A stretch of 64,000 nt of DNA from Limosilactobacillus sp. (GTDB lineage: Bacteria > Bacillota > Bacilli > Lactobacillales > Lactobacillaceae): positions 806,001 through 870,000 of the forward strand of contig NZ_JAKVPE010000001.1 of assembly GCF_022482365.1 (NCBI RefSeq), given 5' to 3'. The notes beneath the pieces are model-generated. The model made no database searches. It was not told where the DNA came from and was given only the letters and a program-made list of their open reading frames with translations. The stretch's first letter is position 1. Each line of letters opens with the position of its first letter. Below are positions 25,795-36,400 of this stretch, piece by piece. A program made the position numbers and the translations under genes.

Positions 25795-25801
25795 AAATGG
25801 T

Positions 25802-27382
25802 TTACAATTTCGCCGTCAACTTTACATCCGGGTACTTCTGCTTGAACCAGTTCTCAGCAAACTGGTTTTCAAACAGGAAGAGTGGCTGGTCGTGAATGTC
25901 CTTTACCAGGATGTTACGGGATGAGGACATCTTCTCATCCAGCTGTTCGGGATCGATCCACCGTGCCGTCTTGTGGCCCATCGGCTCCATGATGACGTCC
26001 GAGTTGTACTCGTTCTTCATCCGGAACTTGAAGACTTCAAACTGCAACTGACCGACCGCCCCGAGGATGTAGTCGTTCGTCGTGTAGGACCGGTAGAGCT
26101 GCACAGCCCCCTCTTGAACCAGCTGGTTAATCCCCTTGTGGAAGGACTTCTGCTTCATGACGTTCTTGGCGGAAACGCGGACGAAGAGCTCCGGCGTGAA
26201 TTGCGGCAGCTTCTCGAACTGCACGGCTTGCTTGCCGGTGTAAATCGAGTCGCCAATCTGGAAGTTCCCGGTGTCGTAGAGTCCGATGATGTCCCCGGCC
26301 ACGGCTGTCTCGACATTCTCACGAGTATCGGCCATGAATTCCGTCACGTTCGACAGGCGCAGCGGCTTCTGCGTCCGCGCCAGGGTGACGTCCATCCCCC
26401 GGTCAAACTCGCCGGAACAAATCCGCACGAAGGCGATTCGGTCCCGGTGCCGCGGGTTCATGTTGGCCTGAATTTTGAAGACGAAGCCGGAGAATTCTGG
26501 ATCCAGCGGCTTAACGGTCTGACCGTCCTCGGTCTTGTGGTCGCCCGGTGCCGGTGCGAACTGGAGATAGTTCTCCAGGAAGGTCCGGACCCCGAAGTTC
26601 GTCAGGGCCGAGCCGAAGAAGACCGGCGTCTGGTCACCACTGGCGATCTTGTCCCGATCCAGCTGGTTGCCGGCCACTTCGACCAGTTCCATCCCGTCCA
26701 GGGCATCCTGCCACTCGCCATCACCGGCCAATGGGTTCTCCCCCTCGACGTCCCCGTCGTCATTCAGCGGCAGGTAGGGATTATCCGGATCAGCCGGGTG
26801 GGTCAGGGCAACCCGGTGGTTAAAGCGGTCGTAGATCCCCTTGAACTGGTGGCCGGAACCGATCGGCCAGTTCATCGGGTAGGTCTCGATGCCCAGCACG
26901 TCCTCGACCTCGTTCAGGAGATCCAGGGGTTCGCGGGCGTCCCGGTCGAACTTGTTCATGAAGGTGAAGATCGGAATGCCCCGCATCTTACAGATCTGGA
27001 AGAGCTTCTTGGTCTGAGGCTCGATCCCCTTGGCGGAGTCGATCACCATCACCGCGGAGTCGACGGCCATCAGGGTCCGGTAGGTGTCTTCGGAGAAATC
27101 CTCGTGCCCCGGGGTGTCCAGGATGTTGATCCGCTTGCCCTGGAAGTCGAACTGCATGACGGAAGAAGTAACGGAGATTCCCCGCTTCTTTTCGATTTCC
27201 ATCCAGTCGGACTTGGCGAAGTTCCCGGTCTTCCGTGCCTTGACGGTTCCGGCTTCCCGGACGACGCCCCCGAAGAGGAGGAGCTGTTCGGTGATCGTGG
27301 TCTTCCCGGCGTCAGGGTGGGAAATGATGGCGAAGGTCCGCCGCTTATTAACTGCTTCAGCTAATTCTTTAGTTGATTTCAT
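25802..27382 (-). CDS. prfC: Peptide chain release factor 3
   Basis: 526 residues, the usual length of RF3. It is a translational GTPase that removes RF1/RF2 from the ribosome after termination. The G-domain motifs are clear: G1 [10 protein letters not shown]3 [15 protein letters not shown]4 [10 protein letters not shown], plus the RF3-typical [20 protein letters not shown] and SVTSS switch region. Domain II and III sequences follow ([21 protein letters not shown]-like region, [19 protein letters not shown]). It is an ordinary housekeeping gene lying between surface-protein genes. It is divergently placed from the LCP gene. Confidence 0.97.
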   Translation of the reverse strand: MKSTKELAEAVNKRRTFAIISHPDAGKTTITEQLLLFGGVVREAGTVKARKTGNFAKSDWMEIEKKRGISVTSSVMQFDFQGKRINILDTPGHEDFSEDTYRTLMAVDSAVMVIDSAKGIEPQTKKLFQICKMRGIPIFTFMNKFDRDAREPLDLLNEVEDVLGIETYPMNWPIGSGHQFKGIYDRFNHRVALTHPADPDNPYLPLNDDGDVEGENPLAGDGEWQDALDGMELVEVAGNQLDRDKIASGDQTPVFFGSALTNFGVRTFLENYLQFAPAPGDHKTEDGQTVKPLDPEFSGFVFKIQANMNPRHRDRIAFVRICSGEFDRGMDVTLARTQKPLRLSNVTEFMADTRENVETAVAGDIIGLYDTGNFQIGDSIYTGKQAVQFEKLPQFTPELFVRVSAKNVMKQKSFHKGINQLVQEGAVQLYRSYTTNDYILGAVGQLQFEVFKFRMKNEYNSDVIMEPMGHKTARWIDPEQLDEKMSSSRNILVKDIHDQPLFLFENQFAENWFKQKYPDVKLTAKL

Positions 27383-27496
27383 CGATAAAATCCTTTCATA
27401 TTATTTCGCGCAATATCCTTACTATATTAATATAATTTTCCGCCAAAGTCTAACTTTCCAAATTCTTACGGAAAGGTTAAACTATATGATGTTACG

Positions 27497-27526
27497 TTGA
27501 ATTGTACTAGCAATTTTTGCTATATT
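27497..27526 (+). promoter_or_regulatory. Probable promoter of the LCP gene
   Basis: TTGAAT and TATATT are separated by 18 bases, 41 bases before the ATG at 27567, in the divergent gap with prfC. Confidence 0.5.
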
Positions 27527-27566
27527 AGTAGAGTGTTAGAATTTTTTGGTCGAGGTATTAATCTTT

Positions 27567-28928
27567 ATGGATAACAACAATCATCGCGAATCACGCGAAG
27601 AATACCGGAAACGGATGGAGGAGCGGATTCGTAAACAGGTTAACGAAAACCGCCAGCAAGAAGAGGCCGAGGAGCAGCCACAGCCGCGCCATTTTAGACC
27701 ACGCCGCAATGGCCGCCGTCAGCCGAACAATGATTACGATCGTCCAGTCAAGCATCACTACCAGATGCCGAAATGGATGAAGGCACTGATCTGGTTCTTG
27801 ATTATCATCGTGGCTCTGGGGGGCTTCTATGAGTATCACAAGATCCACTCCGCCACGAACAAGATGTTTGCCAACGGAAACGGGCAGATCAGCAAGAAGC
27901 TGCAAAAGGGTGAGCCTGTCTCCGTCCTGGCGATGGGGACCGACGTCGGCGCTCTGAACCGGGGGAACAAGGGTGGAAACACCGACTCGATGGAGCTCTT
28001 CACCATCAACCCGAAGAAGAAGACGATCACGATGACCAGTATCCCACGGGACATCCTGGTCCGGGTCAACACCAAGGAGGGTCCGGACTACGTCAAGCTG
28101 AACGCCGCTTACTCGATCGGCGGTCCAAAACAGTCGGTCAAGCAGGTCAAGGAGTTGCTGGGCGTCCCGATTGACTACTACGCGGTCATCAACATGGGTG
28201 TCCTCGAGAAGGTCGTTAATTCCGTCGGCGGGGTCACTGTTGACAACCCGTTCGCCTTCACCTACGAAGGGCACCACTTCAAGAAGGGTAAGCAGCACCT
28301 GAACGGCGCCAACGCCCTGAAGTACTCGCGGATGCGGTATGAAGACCCGAACAACGACTACGGTCGGCAAAAGCGGCAGCAACAGATCCTGACGAGCGTC
28401 ATTGAGAAGTTCAAGAGCTCCGGTTCCATCGCCGCCGCCAACAAGATCCTTGATGCCGTCGGTGACGGGGTCAAGACCAACATCCCGATTGACGACATCG
28501 CCACCCTCTACGGTAACTACCACGGGGCAATGGAAAACATCAAGACCTACCACTTCCAGGGTCAGGACGCTACGATCGACGGCGTTTCCTTCCAGATCGC
28601 CAGTCCAAAGGAAATCAACCGGGTTTCCAAGCTGATCCGCAAGCAACTCGGTCTGAAGCCGAAGAAGATCGTCAACCACGAAACCAAGATGTACAAGTCA
28701 CAGCCAAACTACGATGGCTACAATAACACCGACTTCATCCTGCCGGGTGGCGCTTCTTACAACGACCCGGGCAGCGGTAACGGCAGCGACTATGTAACCG
28801 GTGGTCGGACTTCCTCATCGAAGTCCTCATCCACGAGAAGCTCACGGCGGTCGTCCAGCAGCTACGGTGGTGTCTCGTCATCGTACGGCTATGGCTACGG
28901 CAGCACCGGTGCCTACTCGATGTACTAA
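27567..28928 (+). CDS. LytR-CpsA-Psr (LCP) family wall-polymer ligase
   Basis: 453 residues from ATG 27567. The cytoplasmic N-terminal ~75 residues are rich in Arg, Glu and Gln, then one membrane helix (ALIWFLIIIVALGGFYEY) and an extracellular LCP domain: SVLAMGTDVG, GGNTDSMELFTINP, TSIPRDILVRV, KLNAAYSIGG, VNSVGGVTVDNPF and ALKYSRMRYEDPNNDYGRQK with the conserved Arg residues that bind the polyprenyl pyrophosphate donor. LCP enzymes attach teichoic acids or capsule-like polymers to peptidoglycan. The C-terminal ~70 residues are Ser/Gly/Tyr-rich and disordered. A surface polymer decorated by the lic genes would need such a ligase, but this gene may equally serve other wall polymers. Confidence 0.9.
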   Translation: MDNNNHRESREEYRKRMEERIRKQVNENRQQEEAEEQPQPRHFRPRRNGRRQPNNDYDRPVKHHYQMPKWMKALIWFLIIIVALGGFYEYHKIHSATNKMFANGNGQISKKLQKGEPVSVLAMGTDVGALNRGNKGGNTDSMELFTINPKKKTITMTSIPRDILVRVNTKEGPDYVKLNAAYSIGGPKQSVKQVKELLGVPIDYYAVINMGVLEKVVNSVGGVTVDNPFAFTYEGHHFKKGKQHLNGANALKYSRMRYEDPNNDYGRQKRQQQILTSVIEKFKSSGSIAAANKILDAVGDGVKTNIPIDDIATLYGNYHGAMENIKTYHFQGQDATIDGVSFQIASPKEINRVSKLIRKQLGLKPKKIVNHETKMYKSQPNYDGYNNTDFILPGGASYNDPGSGNGSDYVTGGRTSSSKSSSTRSSRRSSSSYGGVSSSYGYGYGSTGAYSMY

Positions 28929-28942
28929 ATACTGATAAGACT

Positions 28943-28970
28943 AAATCATCTCCGCTTGGGGATGATTTTT
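28943..28970 (+). terminator. Terminator of the LCP gene
   Basis: Stem AATCATC(T)CC/GG(G)GATGATT with a four-base loop and a T-run. Confidence 0.8.
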
Positions 28971-28987
28971 TATTTCCGAATACCAAA

Positions 28988-29035
28988 AAAGAGCCGGAGA
29001 ACGATGAACCAATATTCATCGTTCTCCGGCTCTTT
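28988..29035 (-). terminator. Terminator of the GH53 gene, 21-bp perfect stem
   Basis: A perfect 21-bp inverted repeat (28988-29008 with 29015-29035, core GAGCCGGAGAACGATG) with a 6-nt loop and flanking A/T runs ends the galactanase locus. Its position beyond the frameshifted 3' part supports that part as belonging to the same transcription unit. Confidence 0.9.
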
Positions 29036-29048
29036 GCTTTAAGCCTTA

Positions 29049-29426
29049 TTATTTATTTGGATCGATCCACTTCAGGGAAGCTGAGTAGGTCAGGTTGATT
29101 GGATCACCATACTTGGCGCCCTGGTTAGCCGCCTGGACGTCCTTAGTGGTCAGCCAGTACTCGTAGTGGTACTGGTTGCCATCTGCCATGGTGTAGACCT
29201 TAGAGCCAACCAGCGGACCAGTAACCCCCGGCAGGGCATTGGTCAGATTCTGGAAGGCCTGGGCACTGATGGCCGTGCCCTTCTCACCGGTCAGAATGTC
29301 CTTGACGGCTTTCTGAACCGTGGCCAGCTCATCAGCAGGCATGTCGTCATTGGCCTTGAGCGGATCATCGATGGTAACCCCATCGAGTCCCCAGGTCTCA
29401 CTTAACTTGACGTTGACGTGGCCAGC
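29049..29426 (-). pseudogene. Frameshifted 3' end of the GH53 galactanase gene
   Basis: After the upstream frame stops at 29402, another frame continues without interruption from about 29426 to 29049: AGHVNVKLSETWGLDGVTID, DDPLKANDDMPADEL, then a domain with ILTGEKGTAISAQAFQNL, NQYHYEYWL and GAKYGDPINLTYSASL. This domain repeats the pattern of the two similar domains inside the 1308-residue protein (EGTEISQDVL..YHYQFWL..GAKYGDQL and GTTISQSSL..YHYEYWL..GATYGTSL). The simplest reading is one gene broken by a single-base change near 29420. Alternatives are a sequencing error or, less likely, programmed frameshifting. No ribosome-binding site supports separate translation from the ATG at 29342. 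Confidence 0.75.
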
Positions 29427-32400
29427 TGGTCTTCGGACGGGTTGGCAACCAGTACTGCCCGGTAGTGGGCCCGCAGAGAGGTGCCGTAGGTTGCGCCCTG
29501 GTTGAGGGCCAGGAAGTTGGCCAGCTTGTCGCTTGCGCTGTCGCCGTCCAGCCAGTATTCGTAGTGGTACTGGTTGACCTGAGCATCGGTGTAGGTCGCG
29601 CTCTTCAGGCCATCCTGCAGCTCGTGGAAGAGCGCCGTCAGTGAGGACTGACTGATGGTCGTCCCGGCGATCCCGTTCAGGTATTCCCGACCGCTCTTGC
29701 TCAGGACGCTGAAGAAGTCGACGTCGTCACCAATCTTCACTGGATTAAGAACCTGGACACCATTATTGTCGATCGACGTTACCACGGCACGGAATTCGGA
29801 GGTGGTATTAGCCGGTGACTCGTAGCCGTTCAGGAAGCCGTTGTACATCTTCAGTGACTGCAGCGGGTGTCCCTGGTCATCGAAGAAGGCGTTGTTGTCC
29901 CATGAGGAACCACCGGATGCCGGCTTGCCTTCCCACATGATCTTGCTGTCTGGGTAGTAGCCACGGGAGTTGATGGAGGCCCAACCGGTCCCCTCAACGT
30001 CACCCATCAGGCGGTTGTATTCCCAGTTGTCCCAACCGGCCTTGGCAGGAATCCAGCTTGGCTCCCAGTAGAAGACCCCGAGACCGTTATCGTTGCTCAG
30101 CACGGCCTTGTAGGCGTCGGCGAGCTCATCGACCTGTCCCTGAGGGCTAACTTCGTACAGGTTGCTTGGCACGGAACTAATGTTGTTCGGCGTTCCGTCG
30201 GAGTTCTGGAGCGTGAACGGCCAGCCGGTTTCGGCAATCATAAACTTCTTGCCGTACTTGTCCTTGACCATCTTTTCGATCTTGGCAACGTTCGTCGGGT
30301 TATTGGTCCCGGTCCCCCAGAATGGGTAGTAGGACGAAGCCAGGATATCGTAGTCGACGTTGTTCGTCTTCAGAGTGTTCATGATGGAGTCGTATTTATT
30401 GTATTCTGGCGTTTCGATGTGAATGGCCAGCTGAGTGCTTGGACTTGCTTCACGGAAGCCCCGGGAGATTGACCGCAGGTAGCCGGTCAGCCGTGCGGAG
30501 TCGGTTGGGTTGTCCCAAACGCCCCAGTAGCGAATACCGAGCATCCCGGCCGTGATCTCGTTCCCCATCTGAGCCATGTCGACGGTGACACCGGCCTTGG
30601 TGAAGTCGTTGGCGATCTTCTTGGTGTAGAGGTAGAGTTCCTCGTTCAGGTCGGTATCGCTCAGGTTCTTCCATTGCTTTGGCAGCAATTGAACACCCGG
30701 GTCAGCCCAGAAGTCGGAGTAGTGAAGGGCCAGCAGCACCTTCATGTTGTACTTCTTGGCTTGACGGGCCATCTCTAAGACGTTGGCCTCGTCATCGTTA
30801 CCCCCACCATAGGTCAGGCCTTGGGCGTTGTAAGGGTCCACCCACATCCGCAGCCGGACGTAGTTGACACCCGCGTCGGAGAGCACCTTCAGCAGGTCGG
30901 CCGGCTGACCATTGAAGTCGTAGAACTGCACGCCGTTTTGAACCAGTGCCAGGTAGCTGGACAGGTCGACACCCCGGATGGTGTCCTGCTTCATTCCATC
31001 GATTGGCTCAACCTTGACGGTCTCATAGCGGGAGCCGGATTCTGTCCCCTTCTGGTAGGCCAGTTCGATCTCGGTAGAGGACTTAAGGCTTGCCGGGGTC
31101 TCATTGACGGCCGGGGTCGCGGTCCCCTGCTCCTCGCCGTAAACCAGGGTGGCCGTGTAGTTGACCTTCAGCTGGTCGCCGTACTTAGCGCCCTTGTTCA
31201 GGGTCAGGAAGTTGTTCAGCTTGTCATCGGCATTCTGCCCGGCCAGCCAGAATTGGTAGTGGTAGGCATCGTTGCCGTTGTAGTAGTTCTTGGTCCCTGC
31301 GATTGCCGCGGTGTTGCCCGGCAGGCCGGCAAAGATCGTCTTCAAGACGTCCTGACTGATCTCGGTGCCCTCTTCACCCTTCAGCAGGGCTGGACTCAGT
31401 TTGCTCAGGACTTCGCCGAGGTCCGCGCTGCTCAGCGTGGTCCCCTTCTCCAGGCCATTCTGAACGTCGGCGGTAACCCCGCTGTTCTTGTAAACATCCG
31501 AGATGACGCCGCTGATGGTTGAGGTGGCATCATGCAGTGCCGAAGCACCCGGCCGGAAGAGCAGCATGGCGAAGCGGTTATTGGTCGTGTCGTAGCCGAC
31601 ACCCAGGACGGTGTTGGTCAGATCGCCGGACGGCAGACTGTTGACGAAATTCTGGGTCAGGCTGTTGACGTTCAGGTTGTCCAGGGTGGTGTTGATCACG
31701 CTCGAAGCCACGACTTCCCCGTTCAGGAGATCGTTTTGCTTCAGCAGCGATTCGATCACCGTCTTGTCGTTGTCCATATCGCCCTGGGCCAGGAGCTGGG
31801 CGTTGTCATGCAGTGCCAGTTCCTGGTAGTCATGATCCTGACTCGTCCAGTCGTAGAGAATGGTGTTGTTGCGCTGCTGGTTGACCAGGGTGGCGATCTT
31901 CTGGGCAATCCCTTCCCGGATCGTCCGTTCGGCGTTTGGAATCAGCCCATCGGCGTCCGCGTGGAGGGTCAGGCCGTTGAGGTCAACGTCCTGGCCGGTT
32001 GCCGGGTGACCATTCTTGTCCAGGTAGGCCAGGTTGCCGTTGATCCACTGCCAGCCGGTTGCCTCTACCCAGGCGTTCGAGTCGTTGAAGTGGTACCAGT
32101 TGCCATCGATCTTCTGCCAGCCCGGATCGGCGGCCTTACCGTTCTGATCGAAGTAGTACCAGGCGTTGTTAACCTTATGCCAACCACCGGTCAGGGCCCA
32201 GGCGTTGGTTGGGTCAAAGTAGTACCACTTGCCGGAATGGGTCTGCAGCCAGCCCTTATGTGCCCAGACGTTGGTTGGATCGAAGTAGTACCAGTGATTG
32301 TTGATGTACTGCCAATCCTTCAGGGCCCAGGCATTCTGGTTATCAAAGTAGTACCAGTTGTCATTGATGTGCTGCCAACCGGTCAGGGCCCAGGCATTCT

Positions 32401-33328
32401 GGTTGTCGAAGTAGTACCAGTTGTTATTGATGTGCTGCCAACCGGTGTCGGCCCAGGTATTCTCGGGATCGAAGTGGTACCAATTGTTGTTGATCTTTTG
32501 CCAGTTCTTCAGGGCCCAGGCGTTCTGGTTGTCAAAGTAGTACCAACGACCGGCGCCGGACTTATACCAGCCGGTCTGTGCCCAGGCGTTTTGTGGGTCG
32601 AAGTAGTACCAATTGTTGTTGATGTGCTGCCAGTCGGTTACGGCGTGGCCATTCTGTTCAAAGTAGTACCAGCGGTTGTTGATGTAGTGCCAGCCGGTGT
32701 AGGCCGCACCATCACTGGCACCGCCAAAGCCGTACCACTGGCCGTTGATCTGCTGCCAGCCGGTCAGCATGGCCCCGAAGCTACCGTTGTGGTTTGGGTT
32801 CAAGTAGTAGTACTTGTTATTGATGGGCTGCAGTCCCGACTGCATCTGGCCGTTAGTCGGGTCGAAGTAGTACCAACTGCCCAGCTGCTGCCAACCGGTG
32901 CTGGCCGTTCCCTGGGCGTTGAAGTAATACCAGTTGCCATTCTGCTGGCTCCAGCCTGGCCGTCCCGTCGGCAGGCTGACCTGGTTTACGTCGGCGGCCA
33001 GCTTCATGGTTGTGGTGGCAGTCGCCTCGTCGGTTGACTTCGTCGAATTTGAAGTCGTTTGTGAGTCCGCACTCTTACTGTCGCTAGTAGAAGCAGCCGT
33101 CTGCTCGGTTGAACTGGTCTCCTGAGCAGCTTGGCTATTCCCCTGCGTGGTGGCGTCCTTATCAGTCGTCACCGTCTGAGCAACAGTGCTCTCCTGAGTT
33201 ACCGCCGGCGTTGCGTCATCAGCGGATGCAACGCCTGCAAGGCCGGCTACAACGGCAACGGTGGCGATTGCCGCCACACACCATTGTTTACCAGCCTTAT
33301 ATAACTTGTAGTGTTTCTTAACAGACAT
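29402..33328 (-). CDS. Multidomain GH53 endo-beta-1,4-galactanase with wall-binding repeats (3' frameshift)
   Basis: 1308 residues from ATG 33328, with GGAGGT five bases upstream. Order: KxYKxGKxW signal (YKLYKAGKQW), Thr/Ser-rich linker, about 15 wall-binding repeats (~120-440), a CAP/SCP-like helical segment (EGIAQKIATLVNQQRNN), a ~100-residue accessory domain ending YGDQLKVNYTATLV, then the GH53 barrel (~775-1140) and a second accessory domain. GH53 motifs: RGVDLSSYLALVQNG, VRLRMWVDPY, acid/base Glu924 in MGNEITAGML and nucleophile Glu1033 in IAETGWPF. The enzyme would cut beta-1,4-galactan in plant type I arabinogalactan or pectin side chains at the cell surface. The reading frame ends early; a third accessory domain continues in another frame to 29049. 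The GH53 part is complete, so activity may survive. Confidence 0.88.
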   Translation of the reverse strand: MSVKKHYKLYKAGKQWCVAAIATVAVVAGLAGVASADDATPAVTQESTVAQTVTTDKDATTQGNSQAAQETSSTEQTAASTSDSKSADSQTTSNSTKSTDEATATTTMKLAADVNQVSLPTGRPGWSQQNGNWYYFNAQGTASTGWQQLGSWYYFDPTNGQMQSGLQPINNKYYYLNPNHNGSFGAMLTGWQQINGQWYGFGGASDGAAYTGWHYINNRWYYFEQNGHAVTDWQHINNNWYYFDPQNAWAQTGWYKSGAGRWYYFDNQNAWALKNWQKINNNWYHFDPENTWADTGWQHINNNWYYFDNQNAWALTGWQHINDNWYYFDNQNAWALKDWQYINNHWYYFDPTNVWAHKGWLQTHSGKWYYFDPTNAWALTGGWHKVNNAWYYFDQNGKAADPGWQKIDGNWYHFNDSNAWVEATGWQWINGNLAYLDKNGHPATGQDVDLNGLTLHADADGLIPNAERTIREGIAQKIATLVNQQRNNTILYDWTSQDHDYQELALHDNAQLLAQGDMDNDKTVIESLLKQNDLLNGEVVASSVINTTLDNLNVNSLTQNFVNSLPSGDLTNTVLGVGYDTTNNRFAMLLFRPGASALHDATSTISGVISDVYKNSGVTADVQNGLEKGTTLSSADLGEVLSKLSPALLKGEEGTEISQDVLKTIFAGLPGNTAAIAGTKNYYNGNDAYHYQFWLAGQNADDKLNNFLTLNKGAKYGDQLKVNYTATLVYGEEQGTATPAVNETPASLKSSTEIELAYQKGTESGSRYETVKVEPIDGMKQDTIRGVDLSSYLALVQNGVQFYDFNGQPADLLKVLSDAGVNYVRLRMWVDPYNAQGLTYGGGNDDEANVLEMARQAKKYNMKVLLALHYSDFWADPGVQLLPKQWKNLSDTDLNEELYLYTKKIANDFTKAGVTVDMAQMGNEITAGMLGIRYWGVWDNPTDSARLTGYLRSISRGFREASPSTQLAIHIETPEYNKYDSIMNTLKTNNVDYDILASSYYPFWGTGTNNPTNVAKIEKMVKDKYGKKFMIAETGWPFTLQNSDGTPNNISSVPSNLYEVSPQGQVDELADAYKAVLSNDNGLGVFYWEPSWIPAKAGWDNWEYNRLMGDVEGTGWASINSRGYYPDSKIMWEGKPASGGSSWDNNAFFDDQGHPLQSLKMYNGFLNGYESPANTTSEFRAVVTSIDNNGVQVLNPVKIGDDVDFFSVLSKSGREYLNGIAGTTISQSSLTALFHELQDGLKSATYTDAQVNQYHYEYWLDGDSASDKLANFLALNQGATYGTSLRAHYRAVLVANPSEDQLATSTSS

Positions 33329-33411
33329 AGTAACCTCCAAAATAATTCGTAACACTATCCTTGATAACATACCCATTATACACCTGTCAAGGGCAAGTAA
33401 AACGATTACAG

Positions 33412-33447
33412 AAAAAGCGGCGCCAGGCTGAAAACTTGGCGTCGCTT
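33412..33447 (-). terminator. Terminator of the glucansucrase gene
   Basis: Stem AAGCGGCGCCA/TTGGCGTCGCTT with one bulge or mismatch and a T-rich minus-strand tail. Confidence 0.7.
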
Positions 33448-33462
33448 CCTTAATTCTTAAGT

Positions 33463-36400
33463 TTACAGTGATTGATTAGCGTAGTAGTCGAGCGAGGAGA
33501 TTGCTTCCGGCAGGTAGGTGGTGTATGCCTGGTTGCCGTTGCCATTCAGGTAGGCGTAGTCGCCATTCGCCAGCTTGACTGCTAAGCCGATCCCAAGGTT
33601 CTGCAGTGAGGTCCCGTTCTGGTACTTCGCTGACCATTCCGTGATCCGGGTGTTCGGATCCGGTGCCACCCCGGTCGAGGCTGCCTTGGTCGTGAAGAGG
33701 TCTGGGTACTTGGCCTTCAGTTCGGCCAGGTACTTCCCACCGTATTCCTTCTGGCCTTCGCCACCACCACGGGTGTAAGCGAAGTAGATCTTGTTAGCGA
33801 AGGTCTGGCCATCGACATTCATCTGGTGACCACTCGAGTTGACCCGGGTAACCGTGACGGCTTCCTGACTGCTGAAACCGATCATCTGATTCATAACCAG
33901 GTCCTCCTGAACCTTCAGTCCGGCCTTGTGGAGGGCGGCGATCGCATCGCTCAGCTCCTGGCCGCTACCGTACTTGGTTGGGTTGCTGGTCGTCCCCAGG
34001 GTGTAGCGGTCGGTCATCGAGTAGCCTTCGTGGTAACGGCTCATGCCAAACGGCGTGTAGGCAGGAGCCATCCAGAAGTCGGTGATGCCAAGGTCACTAA
34101 AGAGGTTGGCATTCTGGGCGATGATGTTGTAGGCGTGATTTACCTGCGAGGTTGGTTCCGGCTGGTAGAGGCTGAAGTCCTCGTAGATCATGTGGGAATC
34201 AAGGGCCGCGTTGGATTCGAAGTACTTGTCCTTGTTAGCCGCGGTCGTGGATGCAGCAGTTGCGGCGCTCTGGGTCCCGTCAATGACTGGTGCCCAGACA
34301 CTCAGGTATCCACTGACGTATGGGTTGCTGAAGCCCTGGACGCGGACGTGAAGGATCCCGTCGGCGTCAGTCATCAGGACGGCCGGGTTCAATGAGCCGG
34401 TGCCGTCGTAGGTCAAGCCCTGCGTGGACGTGTCCATGATGTTTTGATACTGCTGGTTGGCGTGGGCCTTCCCCATGTTGATGGCAACCGTCTGCTCGGT
34501 CATCGACGGGTCGTTACCGACGAGGACGGCCAGGCCAGTGGTCCGACTCAGCGGATCGTTCCCCAGACTGTTGGCATCCTTGACGCCCTTCCCGTAACGA
34601 ACGCTCGCCAGGAGGCCGTCGTTCAGCTTGGTCATCGTTTGACCACCGCTGACGTAGGTCTTCCGTGCCTTCATCAGAGTCGTGATGGCGTCGTAGTACA
34701 TCGACTTGGTCTGCATGTACTGGTCGGTCTCATCGTAAAGGTCACCGTAGTAAACCTGTGGGACGGTGTCCTTGTTGGTCAGGAGCACTGCGTATTGAGC
34801 CGGCACGTTGTACTGAGCGTAGAGCTTGTTCGTCCGAGCCTGGTCGGCATAGAATTCTTTCCAAGCCTGCTCAGCGTACTCGGCCTTGTAGCCGTTAGCC
34901 ATGATATCAGGAATACCAGGATGATCGTTCATGATGATCCAGTTGATCAGGTTCTTCCGCTGGTCATGGTTAGTAACGAAGGACCAGTTTGGCGTTGCCT
35001 CGTTCTCCGTAGTGTCGTTGGCCCGGTTGACCACGCTGTTGGTGATCAGGTTGGCCACGCTGTCCCGGCCATTGAGTCTGCCGAGGACGTTCTGGAGGGT
35101 GTTGAAGTAGGTAGCATCCATGAAGAGCTCAGAGTTATTCTTCTTGTTGAGCATCGTGGAGGCACTGCCGTGGTAGCCTTCGTTGTAGAGCAGGTGGTCA
35201 TTGGCGTTCTGCGGGTTGCCCTTGGTGTGGTAGAGGTCGTTGACCAGCTGAGCTACCTGGTCGAGCACGTCGGCATCGGTGTTGTCGGCCGCGTCGATCC
35301 GGAAGCCGTCGAAGTTGCCATCGGCATTGTAACCCATCAGGTTCCCGTAGTTCAGCAGGAAGTACTCCCAGTTCAGGTTCTCAGCCTGGACGACCGGGTT
35401 GGAGTTGTCGATGTCGTTACCGACTAACAGCTCCGGACTCTCGTTGCTGGTGCTCGAACCGGTCTGGTTGTTGATGGTCCGGTTGATCAGACGGTAGTTG
35501 CTGTCAGCATAGCTGGTGTCACCAGCCGCCTGGTTCCGGGAATTGTTGTTGACGAAGAGCAGCTGGTCGTTATCAGTCGTCCCGTCCACGGTCGGCTGGA
35601 AGCCCTTGCTGTAAACAACGGACAGTTCAGAAGCAGCGGACAGTTCCGGCACGGTGGCCATGAAGCCGTTGACGTCGTTGGCCAGCTGGCCGGTGCTCTT
35701 GTTGGCAGCGATATGCTGCTCGATGACGTAGCGCAGGTTCTGGGCAGCGTCGTTAAGCGTCTTGGTGTCGGTATCCTTGGTCAGCTTGGCAACGCTGTCC
35801 TTGGTCAGGCCGTAGTCGGCGCTCTCGTAGCCGTGGTTGACGAAGTACTTGATGAATTGGGCTTGAACGTCCTTGCTTGGCCAGACGTACATCAGCATCG
35901 GCCGCCAGTCACCAGCGCCAGTCTTGTACCAGGTCTTGCCATCCTGGCTGGTCCCGTATGGACGGTACCAACCCGTGTAACTGAGGTAGCCGTCGATATT
36001 GTTGATGGAGTTGGTGTCGAGGCTGTAAGCGACGTTCTCCCAGGTGCCGGAGTCCAGCGTCTTAACGACTGAATTATCAGCTGCCTTGTAGATCACAAAC
36101 TTGCCATTTTCGATCTTGGCGTAGGTCTCGGACATCCGACCATAGTCATCGAAGTAGTAGGACTTGCCGTCGATCTGCTGGTGACCGGTCAAGGCCCAGG
36201 CGTTCGTCGGGTCGAAGTAGTACTGGTGACCATCAAGGGTCTGCCAGCCGGTCAGCGCCCAAGCGTTGGTTGGGTCGAAGTAGTAGGTATGGTTGTTGAT
36301 CCGCTGGAAACCACTCAGTGCCCAGACATTTTCTTCGTCGAAGTAGTACCAGTGATTGTTGATTTGTTGCCAACCGGTCTGGGCCTTGCCGTTCTGATCG

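Noticed and set aside
29049-29342. A separate 97-residue protein.
   Set aside because: There is no ribosome-binding site; the frame is open upstream and encodes the missing part of the third GH53 accessory domain, and both parts share one terminator.
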